Below, piece by piece: positions 1-5,993 of a stretch of 6,114 nt of DNA. Every line of letters starts with the position of its first letter. Position 1 is the first letter of the stretch. The notes below the pieces were generated by a model. It did no database searches and was not told the DNA's origin. It saw only the letters and a list, made by a program, of their open reading frames with translations. A program made the position numbers and the translations under genes. The stretch spans positions 1 to 6,114 of the forward strand of contig JAHECJ010000149.1 of assembly GCA_024641805.1 (NCBI GenBank), written 5' to 3'. Source of the DNA: Desulfococcus sp. GTDB taxonomy: Bacteria > Desulfobacterota > Desulfobacteria > Desulfobacterales > Desulfosalsimonadaceae.

Positions 1-191
1 TTCACGCCATAATTTCCGATCAGAGGGTAGGTCATGACCACCATTTGTCCCCGGTATGACGGATCGGTCAAAACTTCCTGGTATCCCGCCATGCTGGTGT
101 TAAAAACCACCTCCCCGAAGGTTTCACCCGGACCGGTAAAACTCCTGCATTCAAATGTTCTTCCATCCTCAAGGGCCAATAATGCTTTCAT
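1..191 (-). CDS. carA: Carbamoyl phosphate synthetase small subunit, N-terminal part (truncated by window edge)
   Basis: This is the first 63 codons of the glutaminase subunit of carbamoyl phosphate synthetase. With CarB, that enzyme makes carbamoyl phosphate from glutamine, bicarbonate and ATP for pyrimidine and arginine synthesis in the cytoplasm. The reverse strand reads MKALLALEDGRTFECRSF, then the family signature FNTSMAGYQEVLTDPSY (residues 31-47) and TYPLIGNYG (54-62). These match the conserved N-terminal domain of CarA, in which E. coli has FNTSMTGYQEILTDPSY. The class I amidotransferase domain with its catalytic Cys-His-Glu lies outside the window. The ATG at 191 gives the usual CarA beginning. 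The Shine-Dalgarno site is weak (only AAG about 13 nt upstream). The gene lies 221 bp downstream of the glutamate synthase fusion gene on the same strand and seems to have its own promoter. Identification is secure; completeness cannot be judged. Confidence 0.95.
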   Translation of the reverse strand, partial: MKALLALEDGRTFECRSFTGPGETFGEVVFNTSMAGYQEVLTDPSYRGQMVVMTYPLIGNYGV

Positions 192-207
192 TGTATATAT
201 TCTTGGA

Positions 208-236
208 TTTATAATATTTTTTTATTGTGGAATCAA
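208..236 (-). promoter_or_regulatory. Putative sigma-70-type promoter for carA
   Basis: On the minus strand the -35-like hexamer TTGATT (236-231) is separated by exactly 17 nt from the -10-like hexamer TATAAA (213-208). They match the consensus at 4/6 and 5/6 positions. Transcription would start near 202-200, leaving a leader of only about 10 nt before the carA ATG at 191, consistent with the weak ribosome binding site. In an AT-rich region such matches arise by chance, so confidence is moderate. Confidence 0.45.
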
Positions 237-251
237 AAATCCTTCTGATTC
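230..251. repeat. Inverted repeat overlapping the putative carA -35 box
   Basis: The arms gaatca (230-235) and tgattc (246-251) are perfect complements separated by 10 nt. The left arm overlaps the proposed -35 hexamer (231-236), so the dyad is placed where a repressor or activator could act. No T-run follows in the direction of carA transcription, which argues against a terminator. Six-base arms are short, so this could be chance. Confidence 0.25.
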
Positions 252-412
252 ATTCAATTGGCGCGCAACTTATTTAAAGCAAACCCCCTTGTAACAAATC
301 TTCGACTCAAATCAATATAAAAGATTATCAACTGTTTCTTCAGACCGGACATCCGGAAATGAAAAATCGTGCCAAAATCGAACCGGCGGCGATTGTCGCT
401 CAATACAAACAA

Positions 413-2830
413 TTAAACACCGATCGGATCATTGGCAACCAGTTCCCAGACGCCGCAGGGGCAGGCACCGGCGCAGAAAAAACATCCGATGCATTTGTCG
501 GGATCCACGACATATTCATAATTCACACCTCCCCTTGCCTCCCTGCTGATGGCCGCCTGAGGGCAGATGGACACACAAATCCCGCAATCCCTGCAGGATC
601 CGCAGGAAGCACACTGGGAACCGCAGTGTTCCTGATCTTCAAATTCAGTGATACGGGGATCAAAATATTCCAAAGAAACCCGGGCCTTATCGATGGCATC
701 ACGGTCATCCCAGGCACTGTCATGAACGCCATAAAACTCACTGGTGGTCAGATCAATATTGTCCTGCTCAAACCGATTCCCCCCGGCTGTTGATCCCATC
801 AGCGGCCGCTTGCCGTCAATTATTTCACAAATCGCGGTGGCCGTCTTGCGGCCCGCCCCGATGGCGTCGGTCAACAGACCCGGCCGGACCATGTCTCCCA
901 CGGAAAAAATATGGGGATCCGTTGTCTGATAAATTTCACTGACCTTGACAAAACCGCGGTCGGTTTCAACGCCTTCCGGCAGAAAATCCAACTCCGGCAT
1001 ATCGCCGATGGATACCACCACCGTGTCGGCCGGCAGGATTTCGCCGGAATCCAGAACCACGCCTTCTTTCGTGATTTCCCGTGTAAAGCAAGGCCACCGG
1101 AAAACGGCGCCCACCGCTTCCGCTTCCTCCCGCTCCTTGCCGAACGCGGCCGGCCGTTGAACGTCAATCAGGGTCAGTTCCTTTGCGCCCAGGCGGTGGG
1201 CTTCGGTGGCCACATCGCACCCCACATTTCCGGCGCCGATCACCACGATGCGATTGCCGGGATGAATAGCATCTGTCCGGGCCGCTGCCAGAAAATCATG
1301 GGCGGTGATCATCAGTTCTTTTCCGGGCACCGGGAGTATTCTCGGCTTTTGGGCGCCGGTGGCCAAGACAATGAAGTCAAAATCATTTTTTAAACGTTCC
1401 AGATCCTCTTTGACCAGTCCCTGCTGAAGGTTTACATGGGGTATGACCTTGCGGACCCTTTCCAGTTCCGAGGTCAAGACCTCTTTTGGGATTCTGCTTT
1501 CCGGAATCACGGCGGAAATCTTTCCGCCCAGAATTTTCGACCGGTCATAAATAACGGCTTCATGACCTTTCAGTCTCAACTGCCAGGCAATGGATAGACC
1601 GGCCGGCCCTCCGCCGATCACCGCAATCCGGTGGCCGCTGAGTTCCGGCAGTTTCGGCACGCCGGCTTTGATACTGGCCTTGCCGATCAGGGATGTGTCG
1701 ATGGGAACCATTTTCCCGATTTGCCTCGTGCACGACTGCATGCACGGGTTGGGACACAAATATCCGCAGACCGTCGCCGGAAACGGCGTATACGCCAGTG
1801 CCATGTCAACCGCCTCATCCACGCGGCCCTCCCGGATCAGTCGCCAGCGGTCATGCACCGGAATACCGGTAGGACAGGCTGCCTCACAGGGTGCTTTATA
1901 TTTCCGGTTTGCCCAGACCGGAACAAAGCGTCTCATCTCACCGGTCGGGATCAACGGAATCGGGCTCCGATCCAGACTGGTCAAGTCGCCGATTAAACCT
2001 CCCGGCCCAAGTTCCTTTTCCCATGATTCTTTGTAAAACGAAGCCATGGAACGCCGCTGCACCACTGCTTTTTCCAGAGGGGTGCGCGCGGCGATTAATT
2101 GCCATTCATCCCTTACGGACAAGGTTTCCAAAAGGTCGGATCGATCAATCCGATCCAGATAGATTGACATATTTTCGGCCAGCCACTGCCAGTCGCTATG
2201 GGAAATCGGGGTTAACTTGGCATCGGCCTGGCTGAAACCGCCGTGGGGGCCTCTGAAAAATACTTTTCCTCCGACCATCCCGACAAGCGGACGGTAACCG
2301 AGTACATTGTCCGGATCCTGCCCGTTGACACCGCAGATAACGGCAATTCCGCCGGCCATAAATTCACCGAAATAGTCTCCCACGCTCCCGAGCACCCAGA
2401 CTTCCGGAGGGGCAAACCGCGGGTTGCTTTTTGTCATGGTCATGCCCCGGGAACCGGTATTCCCGGCTACATAGACTTTCCCCTGAGCCATGGCATTTGC
2501 CAGTCCGTTCCCCGCATTGCCGTGCACGACGATTTCAGCGCCCGCATTCAGCCATCCGACATCATCGGAAACCGGCCCCATGATTTCGATAAATGTGTTG
2601 GGATATCCCAATGACCCGGTTCGTTGACCGGCATTGCCCTCGATGCGGACATGCACCGGCTCGTCACCGGCCTTCCAGAGCCGGCCGCCGATACCATGCT
2701 GCCCAAAGGCTTTTATTTTCAGCGCACGATGTCCCGCTTCAATCGCCTGCTGGATCTTTTCTTCCAGCAGTCTGGATTCCACGCGGTTTCCATCTTCCTG
2801 TCCTGCGATTGTATAGAATTCACTTTCCAT
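413..2830 (-). CDS. gltD: Glutamate synthase GXGXG domain fused to GltD-type FAD/NAD(P)H oxidoreductase and C-terminal 2[4Fe-4S] ferredoxin
   Basis: This 805-residue cytoplasmic protein joins three parts. Residues about 33-210 form the GXGXG beta-helix of glutamate synthase (GQHGIGG at 43-49, GNAG at 65-68 and 104-107, GNTG at 123-126), normally the C-terminal domain of GltB. Residues about 300-670 resemble the GltD small subunit. They show N-terminal cluster cysteines C315, C319, C355, C359, C363 and C367, a FAD motif GGGPAG at 406-411, a pyridine-nucleotide motif GAGNVG at 532-537 and a FAD-closing SVGD at 643-646. Residues about 736-792 hold two ferredoxin motifs, C746/C749/C752/C756 and C780/C783/C786/C790, plus extra cysteines C736, C740, C743 and C792. 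It should pass NAD(P)H electrons to the FMN subunit while completing its fold. The ATG at 2830 follows GGAG with a 6-nt spacer. Classical GltD has about 470 residues, so the extra length is the fused domains. The role as a GOGAT subunit rests on domain content and neighbours. Confidence 0.9.
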   Translation of the reverse strand: MESEFYTIAGQEDGNRVESRLLEEKIQQAIEAGHRALKIKAFGQHGIGGRLWKAGDEPVHVRIEGNAGQRTGSLGYPNTFIEIMGPVSDDVGWLNAGAEIVVHGNAGNGLANAMAQGKVYVAGNTGSRGMTMTKSNPRFAPPEVWVLGSVGDYFGEFMAGGIAVICGVNGQDPDNVLGYRPLVGMVGGKVFFRGPHGGFSQADAKLTPISHSDWQWLAENMSIYLDRIDRSDLLETLSVRDEWQLIAARTPLEKAVVQRRSMASFYKESWEKELGPGGLIGDLTSLDRSPIPLIPTGEMRRFVPVWANRKYKAPCEAACPTGIPVHDRWRLIREGRVDEAVDMALAYTPFPATVCGYLCPNPCMQSCTRQIGKMVPIDTSLIGKASIKAGVPKLPELSGHRIAVIGGGPAGLSIAWQLRLKGHEAVIYDRSKILGGKISAVIPESRIPKEVLTSELERVRKVIPHVNLQQGLVKEDLERLKNDFDFIVLATGAQKPRILPVPGKELMITAHDFLAAARTDAIHPGNRIVVIGAGNVGCDVATEAHRLGAKELTLIDVQRPAAFGKEREEAEAVGAVFRWPCFTREITKEGVVLDSGEILPADTVVVSIGDMPELDFLPEGVETDRGFVKVSEIYQTTDPHIFSVGDMVRPGLLTDAIGAGRKTATAICEIIDGKRPLMGSTAGGNRFEQDNIDLTTSEFYGVHDSAWDDRDAIDKARVSLEYFDPRITEFEDQEHCGSQCASCGSCRDCGICVSICPQAAISREARGGVNYEYVVDPDKCIGCFFCAGACPCGVWELVANDPIGV

Positions 2831-2884
2831 GAATTTCTCCGAAAATCTTTTGATGGCGTCGTCAAAACTCCCATCTACTGTGTT

Positions 2885-2946
2885 GCAGCGATTTGTCAGT
2901 CTCTCAATATACTACTTGTATTATCTCGAGCCTGAAAAACCGCTGC
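2885..2946 (-). promoter_or_regulatory. 62-nt imperfect hairpin in the gltB2-gltB3 gap
   Basis: The 202-bp gap between the FMN-module stop and the fusion-gene start contains arms that pair in register: 2885-2890 with 2941-2946 (gcagcg/cgctgc), 2892-2894 with 2937-2939, 2896-2899 with 2932-2935, and 2901-2903 with 2928-2930. That is 16 Watson-Crick pairs over 19 positions. A further G-U pair forms (2891/2940), but only in the transcript strand. A small inner stem (2909-2912 with 2918-2921) can close the tip. No U-run follows, so it is unlikely to be an intrinsic terminator. An RNA processing, stabilising or attenuating element, or a protein-binding dyad, is more likely. The function is unknown. 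Confidence 0.5.
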
Positions 2947-3032
2947 GCCTTGTATATGGAATTTTTTACTTAGCCATTTGTATACTTTTTACTTTTTTCA
3001 GATATTTTTAAAACCAATTATATTTCAAGCCC

Positions 3033-4667
3033 TTAAACGACATACTTGATATTCAATCTTTCCGCTGCATTAAAATCATTGATGCCCAGTGCGTCCGCCA
3101 TGCCGATGGGGAGAGATGTCGAGCGCCCGAGCGGTGCTACGATTTTCTTGAGTTCCGTATCAAAACTCAAGTAGACATCCACCACACGCTGCGCGACATC
3201 TTCGGCATTCAACCGTCGGTAGAGCCGGGGGTCCTGAGACGTAATCCCCTTGGGGCAAAGCCCGATATTGCATATATTGCAGCGATCGGTTTCAGACCCC
3301 AAACATCCGGCAGCCGCCTGCATGATATATTTTCCAATCTGAACACCGCTGGCGCCCAGCATGATCAATGCAGCGGCATTGGCGGCCAGGTTCCCGGTTT
3401 TTCCGACCCCGCCGCCGGCAAACAGTGGAATTTCATTCTGTTTTCCCAGAGCCACCAGATTCATGTAACTGTCGCGGATATTTGTGGCAATGGGATGCCC
3501 CATGCTGTTCATGGAAACATCATAAGCGGCCCCGGTACCGCCGTCTTCGCCGTCAATAGCGAGTCCGGCTGCATATGAATTCCGCGTCAGATTGTTTAAA
3601 ACCGCCAGCGCCGTTGATGTGGCGGAAATTTTCGGATAAACCGGCACCCGGAATCCCCAGGCCATGGACATGGACTGGATCATCTTGGCAACCGACTCTT
3701 CAATGGAATACTGAGTCTGATGCGTCGGCGGACTCGGCAGACTGACCCCTGCCGGGACCCCGCGAATCGCCGCAATCAAATTGTTGACCTTGTTCCACAT
3801 CAGCAACCCGCCGTCGCCCGGTTTCGCCCCCTGGCCATATTTGATTTCAATGGCGCAGGGATCCACCTTCATTTCCGGGATTGCGTGAAGGATCTCATCC
3901 CAGCCAAAATAGCCGCTGGCAATCTGAAGAATCACATACTGTAAAAACCGGCTGCGCAAAAGTCGGGGAGGGCATCCGCCTTCGCCGGTACACATGCGCA
4001 CCGGCATTTTCATTTCCTCATTCAGGTAGGCGACTCCCATCTGGAGCCCTTCCCACATAGGGGGGGACAACGCGCCAAAAGACATACTGCCGATAATCAG
4101 CGGATATATCTCCCGAACCGGCGGGATCCATCCGTTTTCCTTGAAATGCGCGATGCTTTCTTCCGGCGGCAGGACCCTGCCCAGCAGAGTCCGCAATTCA
4201 AATTCATGTCGGCCCGCATCCAGCGCCGGGTCTGTCAGCATGGAAATTCTGATAAACTTGATCTGATCCAGAAGCCCCCCCGGCACATTACGGCGGCCGC
4301 CCCGGCGGCGCGGCTGTCCGCCCCGATTGATGTGATAAGCCAGCTTGGCGGCTTCATCGCTTTTCATCGGCATGATGGCGTCATTCGGGCAAACCTGGGT
4401 GCACATGGCACACCCGACACATGAATATGCGGGATCCGTTTTCTGACGAATGCCCTGATATACCTTGAAGACACTGGATGAAGAACTGTTGATGCCCAGA
4501 GCGGTTTCAACTGTTCTTTTCCGAAAAACGCCCAGCTCAATGGCATTGACCGGGCACACTGCGGTACAGCTTCCGCAGAGCGTGCATTTATCCTTGCTCC
4601 AGTGAATCTGCCAGGGAAGATCCTTGACGCTTAATGAAGAAGGGGTAATGGGTCTGTTTGACGGCAT
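3033..4667 (-). CDS. gltB: FMN-binding glutamate synthase domain protein with N-terminal 2[4Fe-4S] ferredoxin (GltB2-type)
   Basis: This 544-residue catalytic module condenses ammonia with 2-oxoglutarate and reduces the iminoglutarate to glutamate on FMN. Residues 20-100 form a bacterial-type ferredoxin with C28/C31/C34/C38 and C83/C86/C89/C93, each followed by Pro. A basic Arg/Gly-rich linker lies at 115-131. The flavin barrel follows from about 185, with IGSMSFGALS (192-201), GEGG (228-231), IEIKYGQGAKPGDGG (273-287), SPPTHQ (312-317), DGEDGGTGAA (372-381) and AGGGVGKTG (417-425). A cysteine cluster then gives C455, C463, C466 and C471-PKGI. These are the hallmarks of the GltB central/FMN domain. 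Large-type GltB has about 1500 residues; here the amidotransferase and GXGXG parts are separate proteins encoded on either side. The ATG at 4667 lies inside the end of the preceding gene (37-bp overlap) and is backed by AGGAG with an 8-nt spacer. Not the lone FMN paralog type, because partner modules flank it. Confidence 0.93.
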   Translation of the reverse strand: MPSNRPITPSSLSVKDLPWQIHWSKDKCTLCGSCTAVCPVNAIELGVFRKRTVETALGINSSSSSVFKVYQGIRQKTDPAYSCVGCAMCTQVCPNDAIMPMKSDEAAKLAYHINRGGQPRRRGGRRNVPGGLLDQIKFIRISMLTDPALDAGRHEFELRTLLGRVLPPEESIAHFKENGWIPPVREIYPLIIGSMSFGALSPPMWEGLQMGVAYLNEEMKMPVRMCTGEGGCPPRLLRSRFLQYVILQIASGYFGWDEILHAIPEMKVDPCAIEIKYGQGAKPGDGGLLMWNKVNNLIAAIRGVPAGVSLPSPPTHQTQYSIEESVAKMIQSMSMAWGFRVPVYPKISATSTALAVLNNLTRNSYAAGLAIDGEDGGTGAAYDVSMNSMGHPIATNIRDSYMNLVALGKQNEIPLFAGGGVGKTGNLAANAAALIMLGASGVQIGKYIMQAAAGCLGSETDRCNICNIGLCPKGITSQDPRLYRRLNAEDVAQRVVDVYLSFDTELKKIVAPLGRSTSLPIGMADALGINDFNAAERLNIKYVV

Positions 4668-5761
4668 ATATTTATCTCCTGTCGATCCGGACCGATAATG
4701 GCGGTATCCAGATGCATGGGTTGAAAATCCTTAGCTTTGTCACGGTCCGGAATCACTGCATCCAGACCGCATATCTCAGAGGAAAACGCATACAGCCCGG
4801 GATGCCCCCCGACCACACCGGGACGTAATTTTTTCCGGTCCTGAACCATAAAAAGAGAGTGATCCGGCAGACTGCCGATCACACAGTTCGGCCCGTCGAT
4901 GATCATTGACCGGCAGCTTTGCTTCAGCTGCTTTAACAAAGACGCATTGGGGTGTTTCTCGATATCATCCCCCTGCAGCGGGGTGATAATGTGCTTATAG
5001 GATTCAAGGCTCAATCCGAGTCCTGTCAGGGTATAATGCAAAATATGAGTAAATACTTCCGAATCAGATTGGAAACCGGTATATCCCGGAAATCCGCGAG
5101 ACTTTAAAAATTCCCGGATGGGGACAAACGCCGTGTTCTCACCATTGGTCATGGTGGAAAAGCCTTGAACGAAAAACGGATGGCACGCATACAGATTAAT
5201 GGCGTAATTGGTATTCTGGCGTCCCTGCGCCATAATCACTCGGGCTTTCAAATCCTCCCGCTCAAGCTGCAGATACCGCCCAACCGTTAACGGATCCCCG
5301 ATTTCCTTAATCATGATCACATCCGGCCAGAATGAAAACACGATCATGTCCTGTTCGGCCTGCCCCATTTCCCGAAGCGTCAGCCGGACCTTCATCAATT
5401 CTTTTCCCAGTTCTTTGAAACTTCGCCCTTCCCAGCTTTCCGGATACTCATACGCTCGAATCAGATAGACATCCCTTGCCGGTACACCCGCCGGTGAATT
5501 TTTCGGTAACTTGAAGGAAATCTTGTATTTGGTCATAAACCCAAGATTCATCATATACGTATCCAGCCGCTTGATCCCTTCTTTGGTAAAAATTCCGGAA
5601 AGAATCGGCGCATCTTTCATTTCATCAAAGGCTCCCCCCAAATCACGCAGGAAGAGGCCCACTCCGGACCCATCATGCCCCTCACGCATCACATCCAGCG
5701 CATTAAGGGCGGCAATAGGTGAAAGCGGCGTATCACTTGTGATCGCAAACAAACGACACAT
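4631..5761 (-). CDS. Class II glutamine amidotransferase subunit of glutamate synthase (GltB1-type)
   Basis: This 376-residue Ntn-hydrolase module should hydrolyse glutamine and deliver ammonia to the FMN subunit encoded next. It starts MCRLFAI, so removal of Met exposes the nucleophile Cys2. GHDGSGVG lies at 28-35. GRQN at 180-183 carries the presumed glutamine-carboxylate Arg181, HPF at 194-196 matches the conserved HPF/HPH, NGE at 206-208 is the oxyanion-hole Asn-Gly, and SDSEVF at 232-237 holds the substrate-amine Asp233. The usual His before Asn-Gly is Thr205, which is uncommon in class II amidotransferases generally. About 140 residues separate the N-terminal block from the Arg motif, longer than in GlmS or PurF. 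The ATG at 5761 follows AAGGAG with a 10-nt spacer. The adjoining FMN module makes GOGAT its probable role. A stand-alone amidotransferase such as a GlxB-like protein is the main alternative. Confidence 0.88.
   Translation of the reverse strand: MCRLFAITSDTPLSPIAALNALDVMREGHDGSGVGLFLRDLGGAFDEMKDAPILSGIFTKEGIKRLDTYMMNLGFMTKYKISFKLPKNSPAGVPARDVYLIRAYEYPESWEGRSFKELGKELMKVRLTLREMGQAEQDMIVFSFWPDVIMIKEIGDPLTVGRYLQLEREDLKARVIMAQGRQNTNYAINLYACHPFFVQGFSTMTNGENTAFVPIREFLKSRGFPGYTGFQSDSEVFTHILHYTLTGLGLSLESYKHIITPLQGDDIEKHPNASLLKQLKQSCRSMIIDGPNCVIGSLPDHSLFMVQDRKKLRPGVVGGHPGLYAFSSEICGLDAVIPDRDKAKDFQPMHLDTAIIGPDRQEINICRQTDPLPLLH
4676..4680 (-). promoter_or_regulatory. Ribosome binding site fixing the overlapping start of the FMN module
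   Basis: The minus strand reads AGGAG here, followed 8 nt later by the ATG at 4667-4665. The site lies within the coding sequence of the amidotransferase gene, which ends at 4631. It supports the 37-bp overlap as genuine and suggests translational coupling of the two subunits. Confidence 0.7.
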
Positions 5762-5771
5762 ATTAATTTAA

Positions 5772-5777
5772 CTCCTT
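5772..5777 (-). promoter_or_regulatory. Ribosome binding site of the amidotransferase gene
   Basis: The minus strand reads AAGGAG, 10 nt before the ATG at 5761-5759. This strong site, together with the requirement that Cys directly follow the initiator Met, fixes the start. Confidence 0.7.
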
Positions 5778-5788
5778 GTTCATCGGCC

Positions 5789-5805
5789 AAAATTTGCTAA
5801 ATTTT
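5789..5805. repeat. Perfect 7-bp inverted repeat in the operon leader
   Basis: The arms aaaattt (5789-5795) and aaatttt (5799-5805) are separated by gct. The repeat lies just upstream of the ribosome binding site of the first gene. It is pure A/T in a very AT-rich stretch, so chance is quite possible. It could be an operator-like dyad or a weak leader hairpin. Confidence 0.25.
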
Positions 5806-5881
5806 TTAAATTAACAAATTGAATTCGCCGTGTCTAATTATTATTGTCAAATACGATTAATTTTTTCGGCATGGAGATAGA

Positions 5882-5897
5882 TGCAAGAGACATACCT
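5882..5897 (-). promoter_or_regulatory. Putative sigma-54 (-24/-12) promoter of the glutamate synthase operon
   Basis: The minus strand reads AGGTATG-TCTC-TTGCA against the sigma-54 consensus TGGCACG-N4-TTGCA. It matches 9 of 12 defined positions, including the required GG and GC with exactly 10 nt between them and a perfect -12 block. The start would fall near 5871, giving a leader of about 110 nt before the ATG at 5761. Nitrogen-assimilation genes are often sigma-54 dependent. A competing sigma-70 reading is TTGAAA (6011-6006), 16 nt, TATTAC (5989-5984). Confidence 0.45.
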
Positions 5898-5903
5898 ACC
5901 GCC

Positions 5904-5917
5904 TCCGCAATCCGCAA
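5904..5917. repeat. Tandem heptamer tccgcaa x2
   Basis: Two adjacent exact copies of tccgcaa (5904-5910 and 5911-5917) lie immediately upstream of the putative -24 element. A dyad aacat-a-atgtt (5916-5926) overlaps the second copy. They may be regulator half-sites or a chance duplication. Confidence 0.3.
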
Positions 5918-5967
5918 CATAATGTTATATTTCTAAATTTCTTATATTACCCGTTAAACCCAAAAGC

Positions 5968-5993
5968 ATATTATTACATTTTTGTAATAATAT
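5968..5993. promoter_or_regulatory. Perfect 11-bp-arm palindrome, candidate activator/operator site
   Basis: Arm 5968-5978 (atattattaca) is the exact reverse complement of arm 5983-5993 (tgtaataatat), with a 4-nt tttt centre. The site spans about -97 to -122 from the predicted sigma-54 start, the distance expected of an enhancer-binding protein site. A 12-base part of its core (caaaaatgtaat, minus strand) recurs on the plus strand at 6009-6020. The stem has one G-C pair per side and no clear T-run, so an intrinsic terminator is less likely. I do not recognise the cognate regulator. Confidence 0.55.

Noticed and set aside
345..356. Short palindrome ccgga-ca-tccgg
   Set aside because: The 2-nt centre prevents a hairpin, there is no second copy nearby, and such a dyad is expected by chance.
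359..374. Perfect sigma-54 -24 block TGGCACG on the minus strand upstream of carA
   Set aside because: The -12 block is missing at the correct spacing: the position of the required GC reads CA, and the nearest TTTCA is one base too close.
376..394. Possible intrinsic terminator after the fusion gene (5-bp stem aatcg/cgatt followed by a short T-run)
   Set aside because: The stem is only 5 bp with a 9-nt loop and four Ts, too weak to call.
359..2832. Numerous plus-strand and alternate-frame open frames across the fusion gene
   Set aside because: They are antisense or out-of-frame shadows of a gene with clear conserved domains and show no motifs of their own.
2831..2917. In-frame upstream extension of the fusion gene (open for about 29 codons above the ATG)
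   Set aside because: The extension has no ATG, GTG or TTG in frame, and the ATG at 2830 has a well-placed GGAG. The extension also runs through the hairpin.
2829..3011. Plus-strand 60-codon open frame with a hydrophobic C-terminus in the gltB2-gltB3 gap
   Set aside because: It has no convincing ribosome site, its start overlaps the fusion-gene start antisense, and the hydrophobic residues come from AT-rich spacer DNA. No homology is recognised.
5845..5850. Consensus -35 box TTGACA on the minus strand in the leader
   Set aside because: No acceptable -10 hexamer occurs 16-18 nt downstream (CGAATT or neighbours).
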